Source: a virus
Length of the DNA: 42,983 nt
Virus record (IMG/VR): IMGVR_UViG_3300030382_004293
Span: 1,156 to 44,138 of that record
Direction: 5' to 3' (one strand)
Shown: one piece after another, positions 13,729-20,691 of the stretch
How the letters are laid out: each line of letters starts with the position of its first letter
Numbering within the stretch: the first letter of the stretch is position 1
The notes under the pieces: generated by a model
Told to the model about the DNA's origin: nothing
Seen by the model: only the letters and a program-made list of their open reading frames with translations
The model's database searches: none
Made by a program: the position numbers and the translations under genes

Positions 13729-14525
13729 TTAAAGTACACAGTCCGATAGATATTGAGGGAATTTACAACGACTACCTTGATGAAAAACAAGAACAAAATA
13801 GAATAAACAGATATGAAGGTAATGAGCATTGGTATCATGCCTCTGGAGCAGGTTCTTGTTCAAGGAAATTGTATTTTGAATCAGTAGAAAAAGTACAGCC
13901 AACCAATTTATTTGATGAAAGAACAAAAAGACTGTTAAGTTTAGGTAATTTGGTACATGAAGACATACAAAATTCTCTTACGCACACACGTAATAGAGAA
14001 CTCTATAATAGAGATAATAATAAAGATTCTCTATTAGAAAAAGAAATTAAAAATAAAGAAAAAGGAACTGAGTTTTTAGTTGAAGGTGAGGTTAAAATAG
14101 AGGAATTGAATGTCAGAGGTTTTTATGATATAGTTGCAAAACAAGGTGTACGTGAGCAACAAGAAGTTTATTTATATGATATTAAAACTTGTGGTGGCTG
14201 GTCATGGAAAATGAAATTTGGTAGAAATAAAAAGATTAATACAAGCATACATTATGAGTTACAGTTAGGTACTTATGGATATGCTATACAAAAACAATTC
14301 GGTCAGTTAGATGGTATGTATCTTTATTATTACAATAAAGATGATTCAAAAATGAGAGCTGTACAAGTTCCATTGACATATGTATCAAGAGCATATCTTT
14401 TTTGGCGGAATATAAACGATGAACATAAACAAGGATTACCTGAGTTTAGAACTGGAATATCGCCAGTCCAAAAATGGCAGTGCAACTATTGTCAGTTTTT
14501 AGACCATTGTAATCCACCAAGATAG
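13725..14525 (+). CDS. Cas4/RecB-like PD-(D/E)XK exonuclease with Fe-S cysteines
   Basis: A 266-aa nuclease. It carries the RecB/Cas4 signature set: H78 (GNLVHED), D135 (RGFYD), D152 and K154 (YDIKT), and Q180 (ELQLGTYGYA). A Cas4-type iron-sulfur cluster is suggested by C45 (GAGSCSRKLYF) plus C253, C256 and C262 (WQCNYCQFLDHCNPP). Such enzymes resect DNA ends for the annealing protein encoded next. It starts at a GTG overlapping the previous stop, with AAAGGAA upstream. Residues about 85-117 form a charged, low-complexity insertion encoded by the palindromic element at 13991-14036. No cas1/cas2 is nearby, so the role is phage recombination, not CRISPR. Confidence 0.85.
   Translation: MIKVHSPIDIEGIYNDYLDEKQEQNRINRYEGNEHWYHASGAGSCSRKLYFESVEKVQPTNLFDERTKRLLSLGNLVHEDIQNSLTHTRNRELYNRDNNKDSLLEKEIKNKEKGTEFLVEGEVKIEELNVRGFYDIVAKQGVREQQEVYLYDIKTCGGWSWKMKFGRNKKINTSIHYELQLGTYGYAIQKQFGQLDGMYLYYYNKDDSKMRAVQVPLTYVSRAYLFWRNINDEHKQGLPEFRTGISPVQKWQCNYCQFLDHCNPPR
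13991..14036. repeat. Palindromic element, copy B (inside the exonuclease gene)
   Basis: The arm TAATAGAGA (13991-13999), one A, the palindrome CTCTATAATAGAG (14001-14013) and a right arm TCTCTATTA (14028-14036) that matches the left arm perfectly. The intergenic copy is at 6692-6740. The inner palindromes differ at positions 3 and 11, which pair with each other (A-T there, C-G here). In this copy the element is read as codons for a hydrophilic loop (about residues 89-104 of the nuclease). Confidence 0.5.
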
Positions 14526-14534
14526 GAGAGTAAA

Positions 14535-15101
14535 ATGAGCAATACAAAAAACAGCACATTCATGAAACTCTTCAAGACAGATGTAAGTAAATATACTGAG
14601 AAAAAGGGAAAGTTTAATTACTTGTCTTGGGCATATGCGGTAGCAGAGCTTAAAAAGGCTTGTCCTACTGCAAGATGGGGAGTAACGAAAGCGGAGGATG
14701 GTTCTCCATTCTTCAAAACAGAGTGTGGTTACTTTGTAGATGTATGGGTTGAGGTTGATGGTGTATCACTATCACAGATTCATCCTGTACTCGATAATCG
14801 TAATGATGCGATTGAAAAACCAAATGCGTTTCAAATCAATACGAGCTTACAGAGAGCTTTAGCAAAAGCAATAGCATTACATGGTTTGGGGTTATACATC
14901 TTTGCTGGTGAAGACCTTCCAGAACCTGATGCTTTAACTTCAGCTGAAGAAGATAATCTTTATGATTTAGCAAAACCTTTAGGTAAAAAGTTTGTTGATG
15001 ATTTAAAGAATAAAGCTAAGAGTATGGATTTAAATGCACATAACTATGAAGCTGTTATAGAAAAAGTACAAAACATGATAAAAGAGAAAGGAGACAAATA
15101 A
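14535..15101 (+). CDS. DUF1071-type single-strand annealing protein
   Basis: A 188-aa protein. The hallmark FNYLSWAYAVAELKKACPTA (residues 27-46), the beta-rich middle (FVDVWVEVDG) and the late motif NTSLQRALAKAIALHGLGLY (about 107-126) match DUF1071, described as a Sak3-like branch of the Rad52-type annealing proteins. It would bind ssDNA and anneal complementary strands with the exonuclease (upstream) and SSB-like protein (downstream). TAGGAGAG precedes the start, and the stop overlaps the next start by 1 base. The C-terminal 55 residues are a charged, likely flexible tail. Confidence 0.82.
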   Translation: MSNTKNSTFMKLFKTDVSKYTEKKGKFNYLSWAYAVAELKKACPTARWGVTKAEDGSPFFKTECGYFVDVWVEVDGVSLSQIHPVLDNRNDAIEKPNAFQINTSLQRALAKAIALHGLGLYIFAGEDLPEPDALTSAEEDNLYDLAKPLGKKFVDDLKNKAKSMDLNAHNYEAVIEKVQNMIKEKGDK

Positions 15102-15727
15102 TGGCAGACGTAAATGATATGTTTAATGAGGTAACAAAAGAACAGAGCTTTTACACAAAATCAAAGAAAAAGCAATTTACTCCATATGGAAAAGGTGAAT
15201 ACTTTGGACATATAATTGATGTAGATTCTAAAGTTCTTGATGTTAAAGGGGGGCAGTACAAAGCGAGGCTATATACATATACAGTAGAGGTAGCTCCTGA
15301 GAACAAAAGTAAGAGTTTTCAGTATGAAGGTATTGATGGTAAGCCTGTTGATACTAAAGGCGATGTATATGTTGGTGGTAAATTCAAAGGAAAACTTTGG
15401 AGGTTTTTAGAACCATCTAAAGATGATGATTTTGAATCTAATGCTAATGGTAACACAGGATACTTAAAATTCTGTGAAACTATTGGTGTTGAATGTCCTA
15501 CTGAAACAAGAACAATAGATGGTGAAGACGTTGAGGTTCAGCTTCTTCCAAATCTTACTTCTGATGTGATGCTTGGGCAACCTATTGTCGCTTTTGTTGA
15601 TAAAGGTAGACCATTTACAAACAAAGAAGGAAGAGAAGTATTCTTCTGGGATTGTAAGTTCTGTAAAAAATGGACAGGTGGAAAGAAGAAGAAAATAAGC
15701 ACAAAAGGTGGCGATTTACCATTTTAA
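15101..15727 (+). CDS. Single-stranded DNA-binding-like protein
   Basis: A 208-aa protein that ends GGDLPF, close to the acidic DIPF-type tip by which SSB proteins recruit partners. It has a beta-rich core (YFGHIIDVDSKVLDVKGGQY; YTYTVEVAPENKS), Cys-containing segments (KFCETIGVECP; WDCKFCKKW) and a basic linker before the tip. Location directly after the annealing protein supports an ssDNA-binding role. It has AAAGGAG before the start. The OB fold itself cannot be proven by eye. Confidence 0.7.
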   Translation: MADVNDMFNEVTKEQSFYTKSKKKQFTPYGKGEYFGHIIDVDSKVLDVKGGQYKARLYTYTVEVAPENKSKSFQYEGIDGKPVDTKGDVYVGGKFKGKLWRFLEPSKDDDFESNANGNTGYLKFCETIGVECPTETRTIDGEDVEVQLLPNLTSDVMLGQPIVAFVDKGRPFTNKEGREVFFWDCKFCKKWTGGKKKKISTKGGDLPF

Positions 15728-15739
15728 GTGTGTCGGAAA

Positions 15740-15798
15740 GTGTGGATGCAGAGGTATTTGTAATGTCAAATAGTTTAGAGATACCTTTGTATCCATAC
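15740..15798 (+). promoter_or_regulatory. Long RNA hairpin with G-U pairs before the oxygenase gene
   Basis: The 18-nt arm GTGTGGATGCAGAGGTAT (15740-15757) pairs along its whole length with ATACCTTTGTATCCATAC (15781-15798): 15 Watson-Crick and 3 G-U pairs. All three wobble pairs work only in plus-strand RNA; on the minus strand they would be C-A mismatches. An alternative small stem TATTTG/CAAATA (15755-15760 / 15767-15772) is possible in the loop. No T-run follows, so it is not a standard terminator. It ends 14 bases before the next start, which lacks a ribosome site. Confidence 0.65.
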
Positions 15799-15812
15799 AG
15801 AAATATATTAAT

Positions 15813-16547
15813 ATGAAAAAAAATAAAAAACCAACAGAAAGAGATACAATAGATGTTTTAGTAGAAACTCTTGAACGTGCTAATGTTGATTATGTTCAAT
15901 GTTTTGATAACATGCTTGATAAAAAAACCTGCAAAGAATATATAAAGAAATTTAATGAAATCAATGAAAAAGGTCTTTGTGCTGAGGGGAGAACAGTACT
16001 TGAGTATAATAAGGATAAAAAAACAAGCTATGATTATGCGCTTCATCCAGGAGATGCGGATAGTGAGCTTGTAGAAATACATAATCATGTTTATAATATT
16101 GTAGGAACGTGTGTATATTCATATCTACTTAATATTGGACAAATGGGATTAATATTCACAGGATTAACTTTAGATACATTGAAAGATAATGTTCCTGCTG
16201 AGCATATTCCTGATATCCCTAAAAGTATTGGACTTGAATCTATGTGGTTCAGAAAGTATCCCAAAAACATTGGAGGTTATCACATGCCTCATTCTGATAA
16301 TGATTCATCTAAGGGTGATGCAAGGATGTTGGCAGTTGTTGTTTATCTTAATGATATTAAATATGGTGGGGAAACAGTTTTTCCTATTTTAAATAGGAAC
16401 GTAAAACCTAAAGCTGGAAGAATTGCAATATTTCCATCGTATTTTACACATATACACTATGGCGCAAGAACAAGGTCTGATAGATATGTTTTTGTTTGTC
16501 ATATTGATAAAATTAATGAAACAAAAGAGGAGGAAGAAAATGGGTAG
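15813..16547 (+). CDS. 2-oxoglutarate/Fe(II)-dependent oxygenase (prolyl-hydroxylase-like)
   Basis: A 244-aa protein. Its C-terminal 100 residues form a P4Hc-like double-stranded beta-helix: iron ligands H160 and D162 (YHMPHSDND), a distal histidine H213 or H215 (YFTHIHYG), and R224 (SDRYVF) as the likely 2-oxoglutarate ligand. The motifs YGGETVFP (184-191) and KAGRIAIFPS fit the fold. The N-terminal half is a helical extension containing four Cys. The substrate is unknown; it could hydroxylate a host or phage protein, or a nucleic acid. No Shine-Dalgarno site is visible, and a long hairpin precedes it. The last 8 bases overlap the next gene. Confidence 0.85.
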   Translation: MKKNKKPTERDTIDVLVETLERANVDYVQCFDNMLDKKTCKEYIKKFNEINEKGLCAEGRTVLEYNKDKKTSYDYALHPGDADSELVEIHNHVYNIVGTCVYSYLLNIGQMGLIFTGLTLDTLKDNVPAEHIPDIPKSIGLESMWFRKYPKNIGGYHMPHSDNDSSKGDARMLAVVVYLNDIKYGGETVFPILNRNVKPKAGRIAIFPSYFTHIHYGARTRSDRYVFVCHIDKINETKEEEENG

Positions 16548-16857
16548 AGCGATAGGTATGGAAAAAGATATTTATGCACTAAAGATGAAGGTTGAAAAAC
16601 TTGAAAATACTGTTAGAGGCATGGTATCAAAGCTTGATAGTCTAGATGAAAAATCAAGTAAGACAATAGAAGTTAATTTAACTGAAGATGTTGGGGCGCT
16701 TGATGCAGAAGAAATTGGCTCAACAATGACACTTGATGCAAAAACATGCAAAATGGAGAAAGTTGATGAAAAAGAAAAAACCAACGATAAAAGAAGTGGT
16801 AAAGGTAGTAAACAGTCTGATAGTAAGGCTGGAAAGTCTAGCAAAAAGAACGTATAA
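16540..16857 (+). CDS. Hypothetical coiled-coil protein with basic Ser/Lys/Gly tail
   Basis: A 105-aa protein from ATG 16540, which has a strong AGGAGG site. Residues 7-45 are a coiled coil (ALKMKVEKLENTVRGMVSKL). The last ~25 residues are Ser/Lys/Gly-rich (RSGKGSKQSDSKAGKSSKK). That tail coincides with a region where another gene is read in a second frame, so its odd composition may simply reflect overprinting. No family is recognised. Confidence 0.6.
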   Translation: MGRAIGMEKDIYALKMKVEKLENTVRGMVSKLDSLDEKSSKTIEVNLTEDVGALDAEEIGSTMTLDAKTCKMEKVDEKEKTNDKRSGKGSKQSDSKAGKSSKKNV

Positions 16858-16984
16858 CATAGAATTTGTTATAGATAGCTATCATGAGTGGAAAGATGAA
16901 AAAAAAGAGTTCACAAAATACCTTGATAAAAAGGCTAAAGAACTCTCTAAAAACAGAACTAGCGATAGTGTATCTAGCAAGTGA
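16766..16984 (+). CDS. Small coiled-coil protein overlapping its neighbours
   Basis: A 72-aa frame from ATG 16766 with GGAG 7 bases upstream. The protein has a regular amphipathic helix (KEVVKVVNSLIVRLESLAKR) followed by FVIDSYHEWKDEKKEFTKYL, a pattern recalling short phage proteins with 'FxxYxxxKxDxxxFxKYL' ends. It overlaps the preceding gene by 92 bases and the next by up to 101. The protein-like composition in this frame argues that it is real rather than a shadow. Confidence 0.5.
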   Translation: MKKKKPTIKEVVKVVNSLIVRLESLAKRTYNIEFVIDSYHEWKDEKKEFTKYLDKKAKELSKNRTSDSVSSK

Positions 16985-17351
16985 TGATACAAAATTCTTA
17001 GATGAATATAAGGCTGTTATTCATGAAAACTATTTAAAGGAAAAAAAAACAACAGACAGGAGATGGAAACAAATGAAAACAAAAATAGCAGAACTTGTGT
17101 GTGAAATATTAAAAGAGAAACAATGGGGTATCTTCTTTAAAAATGAGCCAGTACAAGCTTTGCCAGTTCAAGATAATACAACGCTATATAAGGTTAATGA
17201 AGTAAAATATGACGAGTTGTTGGATGCGATTGAACATAAAATGGAAAGGACTGTTGAATGGCAAAATTATCAGGCCAAAGAAGAGGAAAGTCAGACAACG
17301 AAAGAATCATTGAATGGTACGAAGCAGACCTCGAACAATATAGAGGAATGA
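16884..17351 (+). CDS. Hypothetical protein, start uncertain
   Basis: An open frame of up to 155 residues. The stretch VYLASDDTKFLDEYKAVIHE looks like a conserved small-protein core, and MKTKIAELVCEILKEKQWGI follows. Possible starts are ATG 16884 or 16896 (no ribosome site), GTG 16968, or ATG 17073 (AGGAG 10 bases upstream, 92 aa). The frame after 16984 is free of overlap, so at least the later part is coding. The 3' end overlaps the next gene by 94 bases and is Glu/Thr/Asn-rich there. Confidence 0.5.
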   Translation: MSGKMKKKSSQNTLIKRLKNSLKTELAIVYLASDDTKFLDEYKAVIHENYLKEKKTTDRRWKQMKTKIAELVCEILKEKQWGIFFKNEPVQALPVQDNTTLYKVNEVKYDELLDAIEHKMERTVEWQNYQAKEEESQTTKESLNGTKQTSNNIEE

Positions 17352-17485
17352 TTGGAGAATATACTGTTCATAATGTTCTTGTTACTGAAAAATTGATAAA
17401 AGAGACTGAAAATAGAATAGAAGTACTTAAAAAAAGAGAAAGAAGGTGGAATGATACTGTTAGGAAACTCTCACGAAAAGATTGA
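17258..17485 (+). CDS. Small charged helical protein overlapping its neighbours
   Basis: A 75-aa frame from ATG 17258 with AAAGGA 7 bases upstream. The sequence (NERIIEWYEADLEQYRGMIG, then EKLIKETENRIEVLKKRERR) is a charged helical hairpin similar in style to small phage coiled-coil proteins. It overlaps the upstream gene by 94 bases and the methyltransferase by 35 bases. No function is assigned. Confidence 0.55.
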   Translation: MAKLSGQRRGKSDNERIIEWYEADLEQYRGMIGEYTVHNVLVTEKLIKETENRIEVLKKRERRWNDTVRKLSRKD

Positions 17486-18257
17486 TGAAGTATTTCCAAA
17501 TAGTGTCCAAACAGTTGTAACAAGTCCTCCTTATTGGGGACTCAGAAATTATGATAACGATGAACAGCTAGGTCAAGAGTCATCGCCTGAGATATTTGTC
17601 TCAAATCTAATAAAATTATTTAGTAAAATAAAGAAAGTCTTAAGAGACGATGGAACTGTTTGGGTAAACATCGGAGATACATTTTTTGGCCCAAAAGGTG
17701 GTCATTACGATAAAAATAGTATAACGCAAGTAGATACTGGAAGTGAATATAGACAAAAAAGAGCAGCACCTCCAAAGCATTCATATTTAAAAAATGGAGA
17801 CTTATCAGGTGTTCCTTGGATGTTTGCAATAGAAATGCAAAAACAAGGATGGTATTTAAAACAGGATATTATATGGCATAAACCAAATCCAATGCCAGAA
17901 GCTGTTAATAATAGATGCTCAAAAGCACATGAATATATATTCTTGTTTACTAAGAGCAAAAAATACTACTTTAATGCTGATGCTATAAGGATAAATAATG
18001 TAAGACGTACAAGTGTATGGTCTTTAAATACAGCCTCATGTAAAGAAGCACACTTTGCAGTATTCCCAGAGGAATTACCAGCTATGTGTATCAAAGCTGG
18101 AAGTAAAGAAGGAGACACAGTTCTTGACCCATTTATGGGTAGTGGGACAACAGCATTTGTTGCGCAAGAACTAGGAAGAGAATGGATTGGAATCGAACTT
18201 AATCCAAAATACGTTGAAATAATAAAGCGAAGAACAGCACAAAATACTCTGTTCTAA
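17451..18257 (+). CDS. Beta-class DNA methyltransferase (N4/N6 type)
   Basis: A 268-aa enzyme with catalytic motif IV TSPPYW at residues 24-29, placed before the SAM-binding motif I DPFMGSGTT at 226-234, then IGIELNPKYVEIIKRR. This order (catalytic first, SAM later) defines the beta class of amino-methyltransferases, which modify adenine N6 or cytosine N4. The variable middle (about 80-150) would be the target-recognition region. There is no matching restriction gene, so it is an orphan methylase, perhaps protecting phage DNA from host restriction. It starts at ATG 17451 with GAAGG, and the helicase follows after 14 bases. Confidence 0.88.
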   Translation: MILLGNSHEKIDEVFPNSVQTVVTSPPYWGLRNYDNDEQLGQESSPEIFVSNLIKLFSKIKKVLRDDGTVWVNIGDTFFGPKGGHYDKNSITQVDTGSEYRQKRAAPPKHSYLKNGDLSGVPWMFAIEMQKQGWYLKQDIIWHKPNPMPEAVNNRCSKAHEYIFLFTKSKKYYFNADAIRINNVRRTSVWSLNTASCKEAHFAVFPEELPAMCIKAGSKEGDTVLDPFMGSGTTAFVAQELGREWIGIELNPKYVEIIKRRTAQNTLF

Positions 18258-18271
18258 TAAGGAGACACACT

Positions 18272-19606
18272 ATGGAGTTAAATCTACCATATGATACCGA
18301 AACTGAGGATGCAATTCTTGGCGGTGTCATAAGCAATCCTTTAGAGTATGATTCTGTTAGTAAATATATAACAAGTAAAGATGTCTTTTACCAAAATAAG
18401 GCACAATTGTTATGGTATAAAATAACAGAAATGAAAAGAGGAAACCAACATATTGACATGTTGACAGTTTGCTCATCTCTAAATGAGAAGGAAACAAATA
18501 AAGGACTTACAGCCTATTATATAACTAAATGCACATCAGATTCACCAACAAAAGGTATGTGTGAATTTTATGCAAATCAGATATATGAAAAATATCTTTT
18601 AAGAAAGATTATTGTTCAATCTGAAGAAATTAAAGATAAGGCAAAGGGAAATACAAGAGATGTATATGAATCAATAAATGAAGCTCATTCATTATACGGA
18701 GAGCTTTTAAATATCAGACCAAGTCAAGTTCAAGATATAGAAGATGTAATATCAGATACACTTATAAGTATTAAAAATCAAACAAGCAAATTAATCAAAA
18801 CTGGATATGATAATTTGGATAAATATTCAGGTGGTCTAACAAGAGGTGAGATAACAATTATAGGTGGTAGGCCAGGGCATGGTAAGACCACTGTAATGAT
18901 TAATATGTTATCAAAAGCTTTAGAGCAAGGATATAGGGCGATGTTCTTTAGTAGAGAACTACCTAATTCTGAATTAATGAAAAAGATAATATGTTTAGAA
19001 TCAGAACAGCTATCTTATTCAATGGTAAGAAAGAATATATTTAGCGACCAAAGTTTACAGCTCGTAAATGAAACCATTGCAAGTATAAGAAAAAAGTATT
19101 CAAAAGATAAGTTTTTAATGTTTGATAATCTTAAAGACTTTTCAGCATCATCTGCTGAGGTTAAAAGATTTAAACCCGATATAATATTTGACGACTATAT
19201 ACAGCTTGTATCTTGTGATGGTCATAGGGTTGATAGAAGGCTACAGATAGAAAAGCTTGTTAATGATTATAAGTGGTTAGCAAAGGAAAACGATTGCGTT
19301 GTCGTTCTTGCATCTCAATTAAATAGATTTATAGAAAGAAATAATACAAGAGGCAAGGCATATGAGCCACAATTATCAGACTTAGCTGAAAGTGGTGCTA
19401 TTGAGCAAGTAGCTGAAAATGTATTCTTTTCATATTATGACTATAAAGTACAAGGAGAAGCTGGTAAAGGCAAAAATATTATTACTCTCATTGCATCTAA
19501 GGTTAGATATGGCGATTCAGGTCGTTCTGATTTAGGATATGATGGAGATAAATGTAAATTATATAATTCAATAGAGGAGATGGTTAATGAAGAAATCCCG
19601 TTTTAA
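18272..19606 (+). CDS. dnaB: DnaB-like replicative helicase
   Basis: A 444-aa protein. The N-terminal domain starts NLPYDTETEDAILGGVISNP, as in DnaB. The RecA-fold domain carries Walker A GRPGHGKTT at residues 199-207, MFFSREL (224-230), Walker B IIFDDYIQL at 304-312, and a QLNR motif followed by LSDLAESGAIEQVAE near 350-385. It would unwind the fork as a hexamer. No helicase loader, primase or DNA polymerase is seen in the window, so host factors are likely used. AAGGAG precedes the start. The last 20 bases overlap the resolvase gene. Confidence 0.92.
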   Translation: MELNLPYDTETEDAILGGVISNPLEYDSVSKYITSKDVFYQNKAQLLWYKITEMKRGNQHIDMLTVCSSLNEKETNKGLTAYYITKCTSDSPTKGMCEFYANQIYEKYLLRKIIVQSEEIKDKAKGNTRDVYESINEAHSLYGELLNIRPSQVQDIEDVISDTLISIKNQTSKLIKTGYDNLDKYSGGLTRGEITIIGGRPGHGKTTVMINMLSKALEQGYRAMFFSRELPNSELMKKIICLESEQLSYSMVRKNIFSDQSLQLVNETIASIRKKYSKDKFLMFDNLKDFSASSAEVKRFKPDIIFDDYIQLVSCDGHRVDRRLQIEKLVNDYKWLAKENDCVVVLASQLNRFIERNNTRGKAYEPQLSDLAESGAIEQVAENVFFSYYDYKVQGEAGKGKNIITLIASKVRYGDSGRSDLGYDGDKCKLYNSIEEMVNEEIPF

Positions 19607-20066
19607 ATATATAGGAATAGACCCAGGAGCTGGAGGTGGCATTGCATGTATAGATGAAAAGGGGAGTATAACAGCTCACAAGTGCGCACAATCAAGCGAA
19701 GATATGGCTTTATTGTTTGAGGTATTAATTGGGAATACTGCTCCAGATGATATAAGGCTATTAATGGAAAGAGTGTGGGCAAGGCCTACCAATGCTGTAA
19801 GAGCTGCATTTTCTTATGGCACAAACTATGGTCAATGGCTTGGCATCGCAGCATCACATGAAATTAAAATGAACACAGTCATACCATCTGAATGGATTAG
19901 ATGGATTGGATGCCCAAAAGCTTTAAAAAGTGTTATAAGAAAAAGATGGTTAAAAGAAAAGGCTCAGGAGTTATATCCTGAAATAAAAAGAGTAACACTT
20001 AAAACATCAGATGCAATATTAATAACTAAATATGCAAAAGAGGAGTACTTTAATAATGATAAATAA
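19587..20066 (+). CDS. RuvC-like Holliday junction resolvase
   Basis: A 159-aa RNase H-fold protein with an acidic triad: D12 (YIGIDPGAGGGIA), E61 (LLMERVW) and D142 (KTSDAILI). The IDPG start and TSDAxLI end are typical of RuvC-type resolvases and related phage enzymes, which cut four-way junctions formed in recombination or before packaging. GGAG precedes the ATG inside the end of the helicase gene. The order helicase-resolvase-nuclease is common in phage replication modules. Confidence 0.82.
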   Translation: MKKSRFKYIGIDPGAGGGIACIDEKGSITAHKCAQSSEDMALLFEVLIGNTAPDDIRLLMERVWARPTNAVRAAFSYGTNYGQWLGIAASHEIKMNTVIPSEWIRWIGCPKALKSVIRKRWLKEKAQELYPEIKRVTLKTSDAILITKYAKEEYFNNDK

Positions 20067-20220
20067 AAAATGTAATTTTGTAAGGTTATCAAAAGACCCA
20101 TTAAAACCATTTAAGAAAGCAAAGAAAAGAAAGATGGATACTGGGTATAAATTAAAAGCTTTAAAAGAGTTTAGAGATGGGTGGTTCAAAGGACAGTATG
20201 AGTTAACTGAATCAAAATAG
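20056..20220 (+). CDS. Small basic hypothetical protein (54 aa)
   Basis: The start at ATG 20056 has AGGAG 10 bases upstream; an earlier in-frame ATG at 20032 has none. The peptide is Lys-rich (KDPLKPFKKAKKRKMDTGYK) with an aromatic end (FRDGWFKGQYEL). It overlaps the resolvase by 11 bases and abuts the next gene. No family is recognised; nucleic-acid binding is possible from its charge. Confidence 0.6.
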   Translation: MINKKCNFVRLSKDPLKPFKKAKKRKMDTGYKLKALKEFRDGWFKGQYELTESK

Positions 20221-20229
20221 TTGTTTAAA

Positions 20230-20691
20230 ATGATGGATATATATAAACTTGTAGGCAAGAATGCCTTAATACAGAAAGGGGATAGTTGGATGCCATTAAC
20301 AGAGGGATATTGCAAAGAATATGATTTGCACGTAAAAAAAGATATGTTGTTTGGTAAGATTGGTGAGGAATTTACTGAAAAGCTATTTGAAGGTAATACA
20401 AAAATAGAAATAAAAACAGAGCGAGATATTTGGAAAAATACAGGAAATATTGCCATTGAAATTCGCTGTAAAGGTAAGCCATCAGGTATTTCTACAACAA
20501 CATCAAGTGTTTGGATGCATTTATTGGCTTATAAAGGGGTCATAGAGGGCGGATTTATATTAAAGGTAGATAAGCTTAAGGCTAAGATAAAAAAGCTCCA
20601 AGAAAGCGGTAATTTAAAAATGGTCATGGGGGGAGATTTTAACGAAAGTCAAATGGTATTGCTACCAATTAAGGAATTATTTGAGGATTAA
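20230..20691 (+). CDS. PD-(D/E)XK-type nuclease
   Basis: About 153 aa from ATG 20230; a TTG at 20221 and an internal ATG after GGGGATAGTTGG are alternative starts. The core is GKIGEEFTEKLFEG, then IEIKTERDIWKNTGNIAIEI, then KPSGISTTTSSVWMHLLAYK. The E-x-K in IEIKTE with the upstream Glu matches the PD-(D/E)XK active site. From memory this resembles a family of small nucleases in environmental phages (with 'KTErd.w..tGNiaie...GkpSGi'). It may act with the resolvase in processing DNA. Its stop overlaps the stop of the opposite giant gene by 3 bases. Confidence 0.7.
   Translation: MMDIYKLVGKNALIQKGDSWMPLTEGYCKEYDLHVKKDMLFGKIGEEFTEKLFEGNTKIEIKTERDIWKNTGNIAIEIRCKGKPSGISTTTSSVWMHLLAYKGVIEGGFILKVDKLKAKIKKLQESGNLKMVMGGDFNESQMVLLPIKELFED

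Noticed and set aside
13725-14525. CRISPR adaptation role for the Cas4-like nuclease.
   Set aside because: No cas1, cas2 or repeat array is present; neighbours are phage recombination genes.
16780-16857. The Ser/Lys/Gly-rich tail of the 105-aa protein as a histone-like DNA-binding domain.
   Set aside because: Its composition follows from the overlapping gene in another frame; no histone-like repeat is present.
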